NCBI GenBank assembly: GCA_051870875.1
Contig: JBJECG010000063.1
Coordinates: forward strand, 14,644-78,643
From: Aphodosoma sp051870875
Lineage (GTDB): Bacteria; Bacteroidota; Bacteroidia; Bacteroidales; Paludibacteraceae
Length of the DNA: 64,000 bases
Direction: 5' to 3'
Positions 44,450-52,438 of this stretch are shown one piece after another. Positions within the stretch are counted from its first letter, which is position 1. Each line of letters opens with the position of its first letter. The notes under the pieces were generated by a model. It worked only from the letters and a program-made list of their open reading frames with translations, did no database searches and had not been told where the DNA came from. Position numbers and translations under genes: made by a program.

Positions 44450-45460
44450 ATGGCAAAACATGAAGTGAAATTTGAAAGTCAGGATCGTCGTATCGACCAT
44501 ATCCTCAGTGTATTGAAAGGTTACGGAATCAATTCTATCGAAGAGGCCGAAGCCATCTGCGACGCCAAAGGCATCGACCCGTACAAAATGTGCGAAGAGA
44601 CACAGCCTATATGTTTCGAGAATGCCAAATGGGCATACGTGACAGGTGCTGCCATCGCCATCAAAAAAGGCTGCAAATCAGCTGCTGACGCTGCTGAAGC
44701 AATCGGAGAAGGTCTGCAGGCATTCTGCATCGCCGGCTCTGTGGCTGATGACCGCAAGGTGGGTATCGGACATGGCAATCTCGCAGCCCGTCTGCTCCGC
44801 GAAGAGACAAAATGCTTCGCATTCCTTGCAGGGCACGAGTCATTCGCAGCAGCCGAAGGCGCAATCAAGATAGCCGAGATGGCAAACAAAGTGCGCAAGG
44901 AGCCTCTCCGTGTCATTCTCAACGGACTTGGCAAAGACGCTGCCAAAATAATATCGCGTATCAACGGCTTCACATATGTACAGACACAGTTTGACTACTA
45001 CACCGGTGAGCTCAAGGAAGTGTCACGCAAGGCATATTCCGACGGACTCCGCGCCAAGGTTAATTGTTACGGCGTTGACGATGTGCGCGAGGGTGTGGCT
45101 GTAATGCATCACGAAGGTGTGGACGTGTCAATCACCGGCAACTCGACCAACCCGACCCGCTTCCAACACCCGGTGGCAGGCACTTACAAGAAAGAGTGCA
45201 ACATCATGGGCAAGAAATACTTCTCGGTAGCTTCGGGCGGCGGTACCGGCCGTACTCTTCACCCGGACAATATGGCAGCCGGCCCAGCTTCATACGGCAT
45301 GACCGACACCATGGGACGCATGCACTCTGACGCCCAGTTTGCCGGTTCGTCATCAGTACCTGCACATGTGGAGATGATGGGATTCCTCGGCATGGGCAAC
45401 AACCCGATGGTAGGTGCTACCGTAGCCGTTGCCGTAGCTGTTGAAGAGGCCTGCAAATAA
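44450..45460 (+). CDS. GGGtGRT family protein
   Basis: A 336-residue protein carrying the family-naming motif GGGTGRT at residues 263-269. It has conserved Cys residues at 48, 55, 75, 93, 122, 206 and 250 and a glycine/alanine-rich tail (GMGNNPMVGATVAVAVAVEEACK). The family is widespread in anaerobes next to an IscU-like gene and has no established biochemical function; a cluster-binding or redox protein is a reasonable guess from its cysteines and partner. A Shine-Dalgarno-like GGAGG lies just before the ATG, rare for this genome. Confidence 0.85.
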   Translation: MAKHEVKFESQDRRIDHILSVLKGYGINSIEEAEAICDAKGIDPYKMCEETQPICFENAKWAYVTGAAIAIKKGCKSAADAAEAIGEGLQAFCIAGSVADDRKVGIGHGNLAARLLREETKCFAFLAGHESFAAAEGAIKIAEMANKVRKEPLRVILNGLGKDAAKIISRINGFTYVQTQFDYYTGELKEVSRKAYSDGLRAKVNCYGVDDVREGVAVMHHEGVDVSITGNSTNPTRFQHPVAGTYKKECNIMGKKYFSVASGGGTGRTLHPDNMAAGPASYGMTDTMGRMHSDAQFAGSSSVPAHVEMMGFLGMGNNPMVGATVAVAVAVEEACK

Positions 45461-45511
45461 TCCGGCAACGTACCATTGCATGTATCCGAGCACTCTTACA
45501 ATAACAGAATT

Positions 45512-45604
45512 ATGACAACATCAAAAGGTGGAGAAGCCGGATGGCCTTCAAAGACAGGCAATCCACCAGGGGGAGGAAGAAAAAACAATCCTTCCGGAAA
45601 ATAA
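45512..45604 (+). CDS. Small 30-residue Gly/Pro/Lys-rich protein
   Basis: ATG at 45512 opens a 30-codon frame (MTTSKGGEAG... and TGNPPGGGRKNN... ending PSGK) with stop at 45604. The sequence WPSKTGNPPGGGRKNNP resembles a motif I have seen in tiny Bacteroidetes proteins, but the match is from memory. It begins 51 bases after the GGGtGRT gene and is followed 7 bases later by a perfect terminator hairpin, which is the placement expected for the last gene of that transcript. A real gene is likely; function is unknown. Confidence 0.5.
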   Translation: MTTSKGGEAGWPSKTGNPPGGGRKNNPSGK

Positions 45605-45611
45605 TTACAGA

Positions 45612-45643
45612 AGGGGTGCATCATGCAATCATGATGCACCCCT
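45612..45643 (+). terminator. Terminator after the GGGtGRT operon
   Basis: Perfect 14-base stem aggggtgcatcatg (45612-45625) with catgatgcacccct (45630-45643) and loop caat. It sits directly behind the 30-codon gene. Confidence 0.8.
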
Positions 45644-45896
45644 TTATCAAACACAGCATTGCATGAGAAGCCATTGGCCGGGAACTTTTTCCGCAGATAA
45701 AAAATACACGGCGACATACAAAACGGATTCATCGCCAGCAACTGAAAACCGTGAGATGAACACCCTGGACTGCAAAGCGAAGTTACATCAATTATGGAAC
45801 ACGGAAACTGTTTTCTGAGGAAATCCTTCCTGACACATCCATTGACAGAACTTATCACAACTAATGCAATAGAAACACCTACAACAATCCGCCATC

Positions 45897-46553
45897 ATGA
45901 AAAGACTCGTAATATTCGACCTCGACGGAACGCTGCTTAACACGATTGGCGATATAGCGGCAGCCGTAAACTATGCCCTTAAAAAAAACGGATTCCCGAC
46001 TCATGATGTAGCGAAAATCAAGAGTTTTGTGGGGAATGGCATCAATAAGCTTTTTGAGCGGGCACTGCCTGAAGGGTACAAGACTGAGGAGTGGGTGCTG
46101 AGGATAAGGCGCGATTTTGTGCCTTACTATAATGAGCACGGAGCGGAGATGACGATGCCGTTTCCGGGGATGGTGGAGCTGCTGTATACGTTGCGGCGGA
46201 TGGGAATTGAGGTGGCTGTGGCATCGAACAAGTACCAGTATGCCACGGCGATGCTGATGGATACGTATTTTCCTGAGATAGACTTTGTTGCCGTATTCGG
46301 ACAGAGAGACGGGATACCGGCAAAACCCGACACCCGCATAGTGGACGAAATACTTGAAACTGCAAAAACAGCGAAAGCCGACACGCTGTATGTAGGCGAT
46401 TCGGGCGTGGACATGCAAACCGCAATCAATGCCGGGATCGATGCACTCGGCGTGACATGGGGGTGCCGCTCGCGCGAAGAGCTCGAAAGTTTCCACCCTG
46501 CGGCTGTAATCGACTCGGCAGAAGAAATCCTGATGTGGACCACCAAACTGTAA
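45897..46553 (+). CDS. gph: HAD-family phosphoglycolate phosphatase-like
   Basis: A 218-residue HAD hydrolase. Motif I is FDLDGTLLNT at residues 7-16 (nucleophile Asp8, acid Asp10), motif II is SN in VASNKYQYAT, the conserved lysine follows in AKPDTRIVDE, and motif III is VGDSGVDMQTAINAG. The helical cap lies at about 18-80. Length and cap fit phosphoglycolate phosphatase (gph), which removes 2-phosphoglycolate made by DNA repair. Related sugar phosphatases cannot be excluded. It precedes lgt by 31 bases on the same strand. Confidence 0.85.
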   Translation: MKRLVIFDLDGTLLNTIGDIAAAVNYALKKNGFPTHDVAKIKSFVGNGINKLFERALPEGYKTEEWVLRIRRDFVPYYNEHGAEMTMPFPGMVELLYTLRRMGIEVAVASNKYQYATAMLMDTYFPEIDFVAVFGQRDGIPAKPDTRIVDEILETAKTAKADTLYVGDSGVDMQTAINAGIDALGVTWGCRSREELESFHPAAVIDSAEEILMWTTKL

Positions 46554-46584
46554 ACATCTTCATCCTGTTCCCGCTCACCCACCG

Positions 46585-47385
46585 ATGAATATAAACCTGT
46601 ACAGCATACTGTTTGCCGTCGGAACGGCCGCAGCCTGTTACTACATACTGTTTCAGTGGCAGAAATACGGATACGGCACCGGAAGATACGAACTGTTTGT
46701 CTGTATAGAATTCATATCCATATTCTTTGGTGCGCGGCTCGTACACTGCCTCTGTTACGAACCCGACTATTTCACCCATCATGTCACCGAGATATTCCTG
46801 CCCATAACCATCGGCGCATCAGGCGACTGGCATTTCACAGGCTTTCAAGGGCTGGCAAGCCACGGCGGGACGTTGGGTGCAATAGCCGGAATACTACTAT
46901 TCCGGCTCACCACACGATACGATATCCGCCCCATATTGGACTGGACGGCAATAGCCACGCCGCTTTTGGGGGTGTTCATCAGAATGGGGAACTTTTTCAA
47001 CCAGGAGATAATCGGGGTGCCGACGGGGAAAGAGTGGGGCGTGGTATTCGAGAGGGTGGATTGTGTGCCGAGACATCCGGCACAACTGTATGAGGCGGCG
47101 TTTTTCGTGGCATTGTTTGTGGCGACGGCTTGGGCGTACAGCAAGCGGGGGTATATGAGGGTGAGGCCGATGTTCTATTTCGGGGCGACTATGACAGCAG
47201 CGGCCACATTCCGCTTCTTCATAGAATATCTGAAAGAACCCCAGACTCCGGCTGAGGTGGGTATGGCGATGAATATAGGGCAGCAGTTGAGCCTGCCTCT
47301 GATATTGGCAGGTTTGTCGGTAACAGCCGTTACAACCGGGCGCAGACGGACCTGCAAAAACAAATCCGCAAGCAATCTCGGATAA
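46585..47385 (+). CDS. lgt: Prolipoprotein diacylglyceryl transferase
   Basis: A 266-residue, seven-membrane-segment enzyme that attaches a diacylglycerol to the lipobox cysteine of lipoproteins. The Lgt signature is present in RMGNFFNQEIIGVPTG, preceded by SHGGTLGA with the essential His, and followed by RHPAQLYEA. The GNFFNxExxG stretch and the downstream FIEYLKEPQ match the family. It follows gph and is the last gene before the nqr promoter. The genome's many lipoproteins, five of which are encoded or partly encoded here, depend on it. Confidence 0.93.
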   Translation: MNINLYSILFAVGTAAACYYILFQWQKYGYGTGRYELFVCIEFISIFFGARLVHCLCYEPDYFTHHVTEIFLPITIGASGDWHFTGFQGLASHGGTLGAIAGILLFRLTTRYDIRPILDWTAIATPLLGVFIRMGNFFNQEIIGVPTGKEWGVVFERVDCVPRHPAQLYEAAFFVALFVATAWAYSKRGYMRVRPMFYFGATMTAAATFRFFIEYLKEPQTPAEVGMAMNIGQQLSLPLILAGLSVTAVTTGRRRTCKNKSASNLG

Positions 47386-47409
47386 CGGAGTAAAAAATAT
47401 AAACTATTG

Positions 47410-47440
47410 ATTGCCAATCAAAAATAAAATCGTAACTTTG
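47410..47440 (+). promoter_or_regulatory. Promoter of the nqr operon
   Basis: TAACTTTG (47433-47440) matches TAnnTTTG with ATTG (47410-47413) 19 bases upstream in place of TTTG. Transcription would begin near 47446, giving a leader of about 143 bases before nqrA. Confidence 0.7.
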
Positions 47441-47449
47441 CGTCCCAGT

Positions 47450-47535
47450 GACAATTAGGTGCCAATTGTCGTAAATACACCAATAACATATTGGTTATCA
47501 CTTCATTGTAGGAATATATAAAATATTCTTACAAT
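47450..47535 (+). other. Structured leader of the nqr mRNA
   Basis: Three hairpins follow each other in the predicted leader: gacaatt/aattgtc (47450-47470), ataac/gttat (about 47483-47498) and a 13-base stem, attgtaggaatat with atattcttacaat (47505-47535, one G-U pair). A run of A and T follows before nqrA. No known riboswitch family is recognised. Confidence 0.4.
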
Positions 47536-47588
47536 AGGTGTCCGATGTGTGTTTTGCGCATGAATATTATTCGCAATTTTTCACTCAT

Positions 47589-48938
47589 ATGAAAACCATC
47601 AAACTAAAACAAGGTCTCAACATTCAGATGGCAGGTGCAGCCGAGCCAAGGTTGTCGGCAACGATAACCGCTCCGGTAGTCAAAATAGTGCCTGACCACT
47701 ATGAAGGAATCACACCTAAAGTGGCGGTCAAGGCGGGAGACACCGTAAAAATCGGAACGCCCGTCCTTTTTGACAAAAGCCATCCCGAACTGAAAATTGT
47801 ATCGCCTGTAAGCGGCACTGTGAAAGAGGTAGCTCGCGGAGAACGACGCAAACTGCTGTATGTGTCAATCGAACGTAACGGGACAGAACAGGAAACACTT
47901 CCCGCTCTTGACGCAAAAACCGGCAGGGAACAGATAATCAAGGCAATGCTTGCGACAGGCTTTGCAGCCATGCTACGCCAGCGTCCATACGATGTAATAG
48001 CCAACCCAGACAAAACCCCTAAAGCAATCTTCGTATCGGCATTCGATTCCGCCCCATTGGCCCAGGACTATAATTTCGTACTTCAGGGCGAAGAAACCGA
48101 CATACAGGCCGGACTCGACATACTTGCCGCCATCGCGCCCACATACTATTCGGTTTCGCCCGCCACATCCGCATCACTGAAATCGATGAAAGGTGTGGAA
48201 ATCAACGAATTTGAGGGCAGACACCCTGCCGGCAACGTAGGCGTGCATATCAACCGCCTCAATCCGGTCAACAAAGATGAAGCCGTCTGGACAATGAACA
48301 TCCAGGACGTGGCACTTATGGGCCGTTATGCCAATACAGGCAAGCTCGACCTGACACGCCGCATAGCTGTAGCAGGACCGAAAATCAAGCAGCCAGCTTA
48401 CATCGCAGCCGTAAGCGGTACCCCTGTCAGCTCAATCATCGAAGGCAACGTAATGAACGATGAACATGTCCGCATCATCAACGGCAACGTACTTACCGGA
48501 CTGAAAGTGAACGAAGGTGATGTATTGTCGCCGTTTGCAGGCATGGTAACCGCCATTGCAGAAGGCGATGAAGCATGGGAACTCCTGGGTTGGGCCATGC
48601 CACGTTTCAACAAATTCTCAAGCACATGCCTATATTTCACCAAATTACAGCGCATGCTGTGCCCCAAAAAGCAGTTTGAGTTCGATGCCCGTCTTTGCGG
48701 GGGCGAGCGGGCATTCATCATGAGCGGAGAGTACGAACGGGTATTCCCGATGGACATAATGCCCGAACAGCTGGTCAAAGCCATGATAGCCCACAATCTT
48801 GACCGCATGGAGCAGCTCGGAGCCTACGAAGTGGCACCTGAGGACTTTGCACTTTGCGAATTCGTATGCACATCGAAAATCAAGACTCAAAGCATAGTGC
48901 GCGAAGCACTCAACTACATGCGTAAAGAGCTCGAATAA
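47589..48938 (+). CDS. nqrA: Na+-translocating NADH:quinone reductase subunit A
   Basis: A 449-residue peripheral subunit of Na+-NQR, the respiratory pump that oxidises NADH and reduces quinone while exporting Na+. The N-terminus KLKQGLNIQMAGAAE and the segment VSPVSGTVKEVARGERR are diagnostic for NqrA. The open frame begins at 47538 but the ATG at 47589 fits the family start; it has no signal peptide. It opens the nqrABCDEF operon, with 30 bases to nqrB. Confidence 0.96.
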   Translation: MKTIKLKQGLNIQMAGAAEPRLSATITAPVVKIVPDHYEGITPKVAVKAGDTVKIGTPVLFDKSHPELKIVSPVSGTVKEVARGERRKLLYVSIERNGTEQETLPALDAKTGREQIIKAMLATGFAAMLRQRPYDVIANPDKTPKAIFVSAFDSAPLAQDYNFVLQGEETDIQAGLDILAAIAPTYYSVSPATSASLKSMKGVEINEFEGRHPAGNVGVHINRLNPVNKDEAVWTMNIQDVALMGRYANTGKLDLTRRIAVAGPKIKQPAYIAAVSGTPVSSIIEGNVMNDEHVRIINGNVLTGLKVNEGDVLSPFAGMVTAIAEGDEAWELLGWAMPRFNKFSSTCLYFTKLQRMLCPKKQFEFDARLCGGERAFIMSGEYERVFPMDIMPEQLVKAMIAHNLDRMEQLGAYEVAPEDFALCEFVCTSKIKTQSIVREALNYMRKELE

Positions 48939-48968
48939 TCCACCCGAAAAAACAAAAACAAGATAATT

Positions 48969-50162
48969 ATGAAATTCTTAAAGAACATCGTTGACAAGCT
49001 CGACCCTACATTCTCAGAAGGGGGAAAACTTGCAAAACTTCATTCGGTGTACGACGGATTCAAAACGTTCCTCTTCGTTCCAAACGAAACGTCCGAAAGC
49101 GGGACTCACATCCACGATGTGACTGACTCCAAACGTACCATGATAATGGTAGTGCTCGCCCTTGTTCCTGCCATGCTCTTCGGTATGTGGAACGTAGGAC
49201 ACCAGCACTTCCTTGCCATCGGCCAGGATGCAGGGTTCTGGATGCAGTTCTGGTTCGGTTTCCTTGCCGTGCTTCCTACCCTTTTGGTATCTTATATCGT
49301 AGGTCTCGGCATCGAATTTACCGTGGCTCAAGTCAAAGGCCATGAAATCCAGGAAGGATTCCTCGTTACCGGATTCCTCATTCCTCTTATCGTGCCGGTC
49401 GACACTCCGCTTTGGATGGTTGCCATCGCTACGGCATTTGCCGTGATATTTGCAAAAGAAGTGTTTGGCGGTACCGGCTACAACATATTCAACGTGGCTC
49501 TTATCACCCGTGCATTCCTTTTCTTCTCCTACCCTACCGCCATGAGCGGTGACCAAGTGTGGGTCCGCACACGCGATGCTTTCTGGTGGGCCGGAGGCCA
49601 GGCTGTAGACGGATTCTCCGGAGCCACACCATTAGGCCAGATAGGTACGGGCAAAGAAGTGATCACCGACACTCTCGGCAACCCCATCTCATTCGCCGAT
49701 GCCTTTATGGGATGGATACCAGGATCTGTAGGCGAGACTTCCACACTCTGCATACTCATAGGTGCCGCCATTCTGCTGGCAACAGGCGTGGCAAGCTGGA
49801 AAACCATGCTTTCCGTATTCGCCGGCGGCGCTCTTACAGCACTCATGTTCAATCTCTGGGGACCTGAAGGCAATGCCGTGGCTGCCACTCCATGGTACAT
49901 GCACCTGGTATTGGGAGGATTTGCATTCGGTGCCGTATTCATGGCCACCGATCCTGTGACTTCCGCACGTACCGAGACAGGCAAGTGGATATACGGCTTC
50001 CTCATCGGTATGCTCGCAATCATCATCCGCGTACTCAACCCCGGTTATCCGGAAGGCATGATGCTTGCCATCCTGCTGATGAACGTTTTCGGCTGTTTGA
50101 TAGACTACTGCGTAGTTCAATCCAACATCAAGAAACGTTTGCGCCGAGTTGCAGACAAATAA
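48969..50162 (+). CDS. nqrB: Na+-NQR subunit B
   Basis: A 397-residue integral membrane subunit with about ten membrane segments. It carries the covalent FMN attachment motif DGFSGATPL, with Thr220 the expected flavinylated residue, and riboflavin is bound elsewhere in the subunit in the family. It is part of the electron path from NqrF to quinone and of the sodium channel. The ApbE flavin transferase needed for attachment is not in this window. It follows nqrA and precedes nqrC by 41 bases. Confidence 0.96.
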   Translation: MKFLKNIVDKLDPTFSEGGKLAKLHSVYDGFKTFLFVPNETSESGTHIHDVTDSKRTMIMVVLALVPAMLFGMWNVGHQHFLAIGQDAGFWMQFWFGFLAVLPTLLVSYIVGLGIEFTVAQVKGHEIQEGFLVTGFLIPLIVPVDTPLWMVAIATAFAVIFAKEVFGGTGYNIFNVALITRAFLFFSYPTAMSGDQVWVRTRDAFWWAGGQAVDGFSGATPLGQIGTGKEVITDTLGNPISFADAFMGWIPGSVGETSTLCILIGAAILLATGVASWKTMLSVFAGGALTALMFNLWGPEGNAVAATPWYMHLVLGGFAFGAVFMATDPVTSARTETGKWIYGFLIGMLAIIIRVLNPGYPEGMMLAILLMNVFGCLIDYCVVQSNIKKRLRRVADK

Positions 50163-50203
50163 TCTCCGTGTACCTAATTTCAAAGAAGAAAAACACAGAA
50201 AAT

Positions 50204-51109
50204 ATGGAAACTAAAAAATTTAAATGCAAGGTGTGCGGCTATATACACGAAGGCAGTGCAGCCCCGGCCGAATGTCCGGTGTGTAAAGCTCCGGCTTCGG
50301 AGTTTGAAGAGATAATCCCGAAAAAGAAAGGCTTCAATACAGGCTCCAACAGCTATACCATGATATATATGGTGGTGATCATTGTCATAGTGTCGCTGCT
50401 GTTGTCCATAACTTCCGGCGTGCTCAAAGGCCGTCAGAACGAGAATGTGAAATTAGACAAGAAGAAACAGATACTCAGCTCTCTGCCGGCAGTTGACTTC
50501 CAGAGTGATGCGGCCAAGACATTTGCCGAAACCATAGTGAAGTACGTGATGCTCGATGCCGACGGCAATATAGTAAAGGAACTTGACGCCGTCAAGGACT
50601 TCGACTACAAAATAGCAGATGGCGAATATCCGGTGTACATAGCCGCAGTGGACGGTGCCACCAAATACATCCTGCCGATGACCGGAGCCGGTCTTTGGGG
50701 TGCCATATGGGGATACATAGCACTGGACGATGACCGCAATACGGTATACGGAGTATACTTCTCCCATGCAAGTGAAACTCCGGGTCTCGGCGCTGAAATC
50801 GTAACGCCCAAGTTCCGCGATCCGTTTGTAGGCAAGCACATGCTTGATGCCACAGGCAAGTTCGTGTCGATAGCCGTTATGAAAACCGGTCAGAAAGCCG
50901 ACGGCATGGAGCAAGTGGATGCCATTTCGGGCGGTACCATCACATCGAAAGGCGTTGAGACCATGCTCGCTTCAAGCATCGGCCACTACAAGGCATTCCT
51001 CGAAAGCGCAGCAGCAGAGCCGGCAGCCGGAGAAGAAACCGCAATTGAAGACACAGCAGCCGGAGAATCCGGCAACAATATGGTTGAACCCGAAAACATA
51101 GGAGAATAA
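50204..51109 (+). CDS. nqrC: Na+-NQR subunit C fused to an N-terminal rubredoxin-like domain
   Basis: The 301-residue protein begins with a rubredoxin-like zinc/iron ribbon: CKVCGY (Cys8, Cys11) and CPVCKA (Cys24, Cys27), a type found at the end of rubrerythrins. A short linker leads to one membrane helix (about 51-72), then the periplasmic NqrC domain with the flavinylation motif DAISGGTITS (Thr245; note Gly for the usual Ala before Thr) and an Ala/Glu-rich tail (268-301). Ordinary NqrC starts about ten residues before the helix, so this is an added cytoplasmic domain. One start codon serves both parts in one frame, and the gene begins at the position expected from nqrB. It ends 5 bases before nqrD. 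The fusion is seen directly; a redox role is inferred. Confidence 0.92.
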   Translation: METKKFKCKVCGYIHEGSAAPAECPVCKAPASEFEEIIPKKKGFNTGSNSYTMIYMVVIIVIVSLLLSITSGVLKGRQNENVKLDKKKQILSSLPAVDFQSDAAKTFAETIVKYVMLDADGNIVKELDAVKDFDYKIADGEYPVYIAAVDGATKYILPMTGAGLWGAIWGYIALDDDRNTVYGVYFSHASETPGLGAEIVTPKFRDPFVGKHMLDATGKFVSIAVMKTGQKADGMEQVDAISGGTITSKGVETMLASSIGHYKAFLESAAAEPAAGEETAIEDTAAGESGNNMVEPENIGE

Positions 51110-51114
51110 CAATC

Positions 51115-51735
51115 ATGAACGAACAATTGAAAAACACACTGCTCGGGCCGTTGGCCAAAAACAATCCGGTGGCAGTACAAGTATTGGGTATCTGCTCGGC
51201 TTTGGCCGTAACGGTAAAACTTGAGCCTGCTTTGGTTATGGGCCTCTCCGTTACCGTCATCCTTGCTCTTTCCAACGTGGTCATCTCACTCATCCGTAAC
51301 ACCATACCGAACAGCGTGCGTATCATAGTACAGCTCGTGGTGGTGGCTGCTCTGGTGACCATAGTGTCGGAATTTCTGAAAGCTTTCGCTTATGATGTAA
51401 GCGTGCAGCTCTCGGTTTATATCGGCCTCATCATCACCAACTGTATCCTTATGGGCCGTCTGGAAGCTTTCGCCACAAGCAACAAGCCTTGGGCATCGTT
51501 CCTCGACGGTCTCGGCAACGGCATCGGATATTCGATCATCCTTATCATCGTAGCATTCTTCCGCGAACTTCTCGGCTCCGGTACACTCCTCGGTTTCCGT
51601 ATCATCCCCGAGTCGTTCTACGCAGCGGGTTATGTCAACAACGGCATGATGATGATGCCTGCCATGGCTCTCATCATCGTGGCATGCGTCATATGGGTTC
51701 ACCGCTCGTCCGACAAGGAGTTACAAGAAAAATAA
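51115..51735 (+). CDS. nqrD: Na+-NQR subunit D
   Basis: A 206-residue membrane subunit with six helices. The segment NPVAVQVLGICSALAVTVKLEPALVMG with its Cys, and ITNCILMGRLEAFA with another Cys in the membrane, supply ligands for the iron-sulfur centre shared with NqrE in structures of the enzyme. It starts 5 bases after nqrC and ends 21 bases before nqrE. RnfE is homologous, but the operon and partners make NqrD certain. Confidence 0.96.
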   Translation: MNEQLKNTLLGPLAKNNPVAVQVLGICSALAVTVKLEPALVMGLSVTVILALSNVVISLIRNTIPNSVRIIVQLVVVAALVTIVSEFLKAFAYDVSVQLSVYIGLIITNCILMGRLEAFATSNKPWASFLDGLGNGIGYSIILIIVAFFRELLGSGTLLGFRIIPESFYAAGYVNNGMMMMPAMALIIVACVIWVHRSSDKELQEK

Positions 51736-51756
51736 ATCATCAAGAAATAGTTATAT

Positions 51757-52401
51757 ATGGAACACGCATTAAGTTTATTCGTCCGCTCGATTTTTGTCGA
51801 CAACATGATTTTCGCCTACTTCCTCGGTATGTGTTCATACCTGGCAGTATCGAAAAACGTCAAGACTTCTGTAGGACTTGGTTTGGCAGTGACATTTGTA
51901 CTGTTCATCACACTCCCTATCAACTATTTGCTTGACACATACGTACTTCGTGCCGGAGCTCTGTCATGGCTCGGCGAGGGTTTCGCCACTCTCGACCTGA
52001 GCTACCTGAGTTTCATACTTTTTATCGCCGTTATCGCGGCTATAGTCCAGCTTGTTGAAATGGTTGTTGAGAAATTCTCCCCATCGCTCTATGCTTCACT
52101 CGGCATATTCCTGCCGTTGATTGCCGTGAACTGTGCCATCATGGGAGGAGCCCTGTTCATGCAGCAGCGTACCGGTTTGGCCGCTACCGACCCTAAGGCC
52201 ATCACCGGCATCCTGGATGTATTCTCGTTCGCTCTCGGTTCAGGTCTCGGATGGATGCTTGCCATAGTCGGCCTTGCCGCCATACGAGAAAAAATGGAAT
52301 ACTCCCAAGTACCGGCTCCACTCCGCGGTCTCGGTATCACATTCATTACCGTAGGATTGATGGCATTGGCATTCATGTGCTTCTCCGGCCTGAACATCTA
52401 A
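51757..52401 (+). CDS. nqrE: Na+-NQR subunit E
   Basis: A 214-residue membrane subunit, inverted relative to NqrD. It has FVDNMIFAYFLGMCSYLAVSKNVKTS at the N-terminus and VNCAIMGGALFMQQR in the middle, each with a membrane cysteine that helps bind the shared iron centre. Six membrane segments are visible. The position between nqrD and nqrF and the spacing are standard. Confidence 0.96.
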   Translation: MEHALSLFVRSIFVDNMIFAYFLGMCSYLAVSKNVKTSVGLGLAVTFVLFITLPINYLLDTYVLRAGALSWLGEGFATLDLSYLSFILFIAVIAAIVQLVEMVVEKFSPSLYASLGIFLPLIAVNCAIMGGALFMQQRTGLAATDPKAITGILDVFSFALGSGLGWMLAIVGLAAIREKMEYSQVPAPLRGLGITFITVGLMALAFMCFSGLNI

Positions 52402-52438
52402 AAACAGTATGTCGAACAAAAAATAAAAACCAACTATC

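Noticed and set aside
45496..45858. 120-codon minus-strand frame behind the GGGtGRT gene
   Set aside because: It passes through a perfect terminator and lies opposite the better 30-codon gene.
51115..52401. Possible Rnf complex instead of Na+-NQR
   Set aside because: NqrD and NqrE are homologous to RnfE and RnfA, but NqrA and an NqrF with ferredoxin-reductase domains are present, so the complex is NQR.
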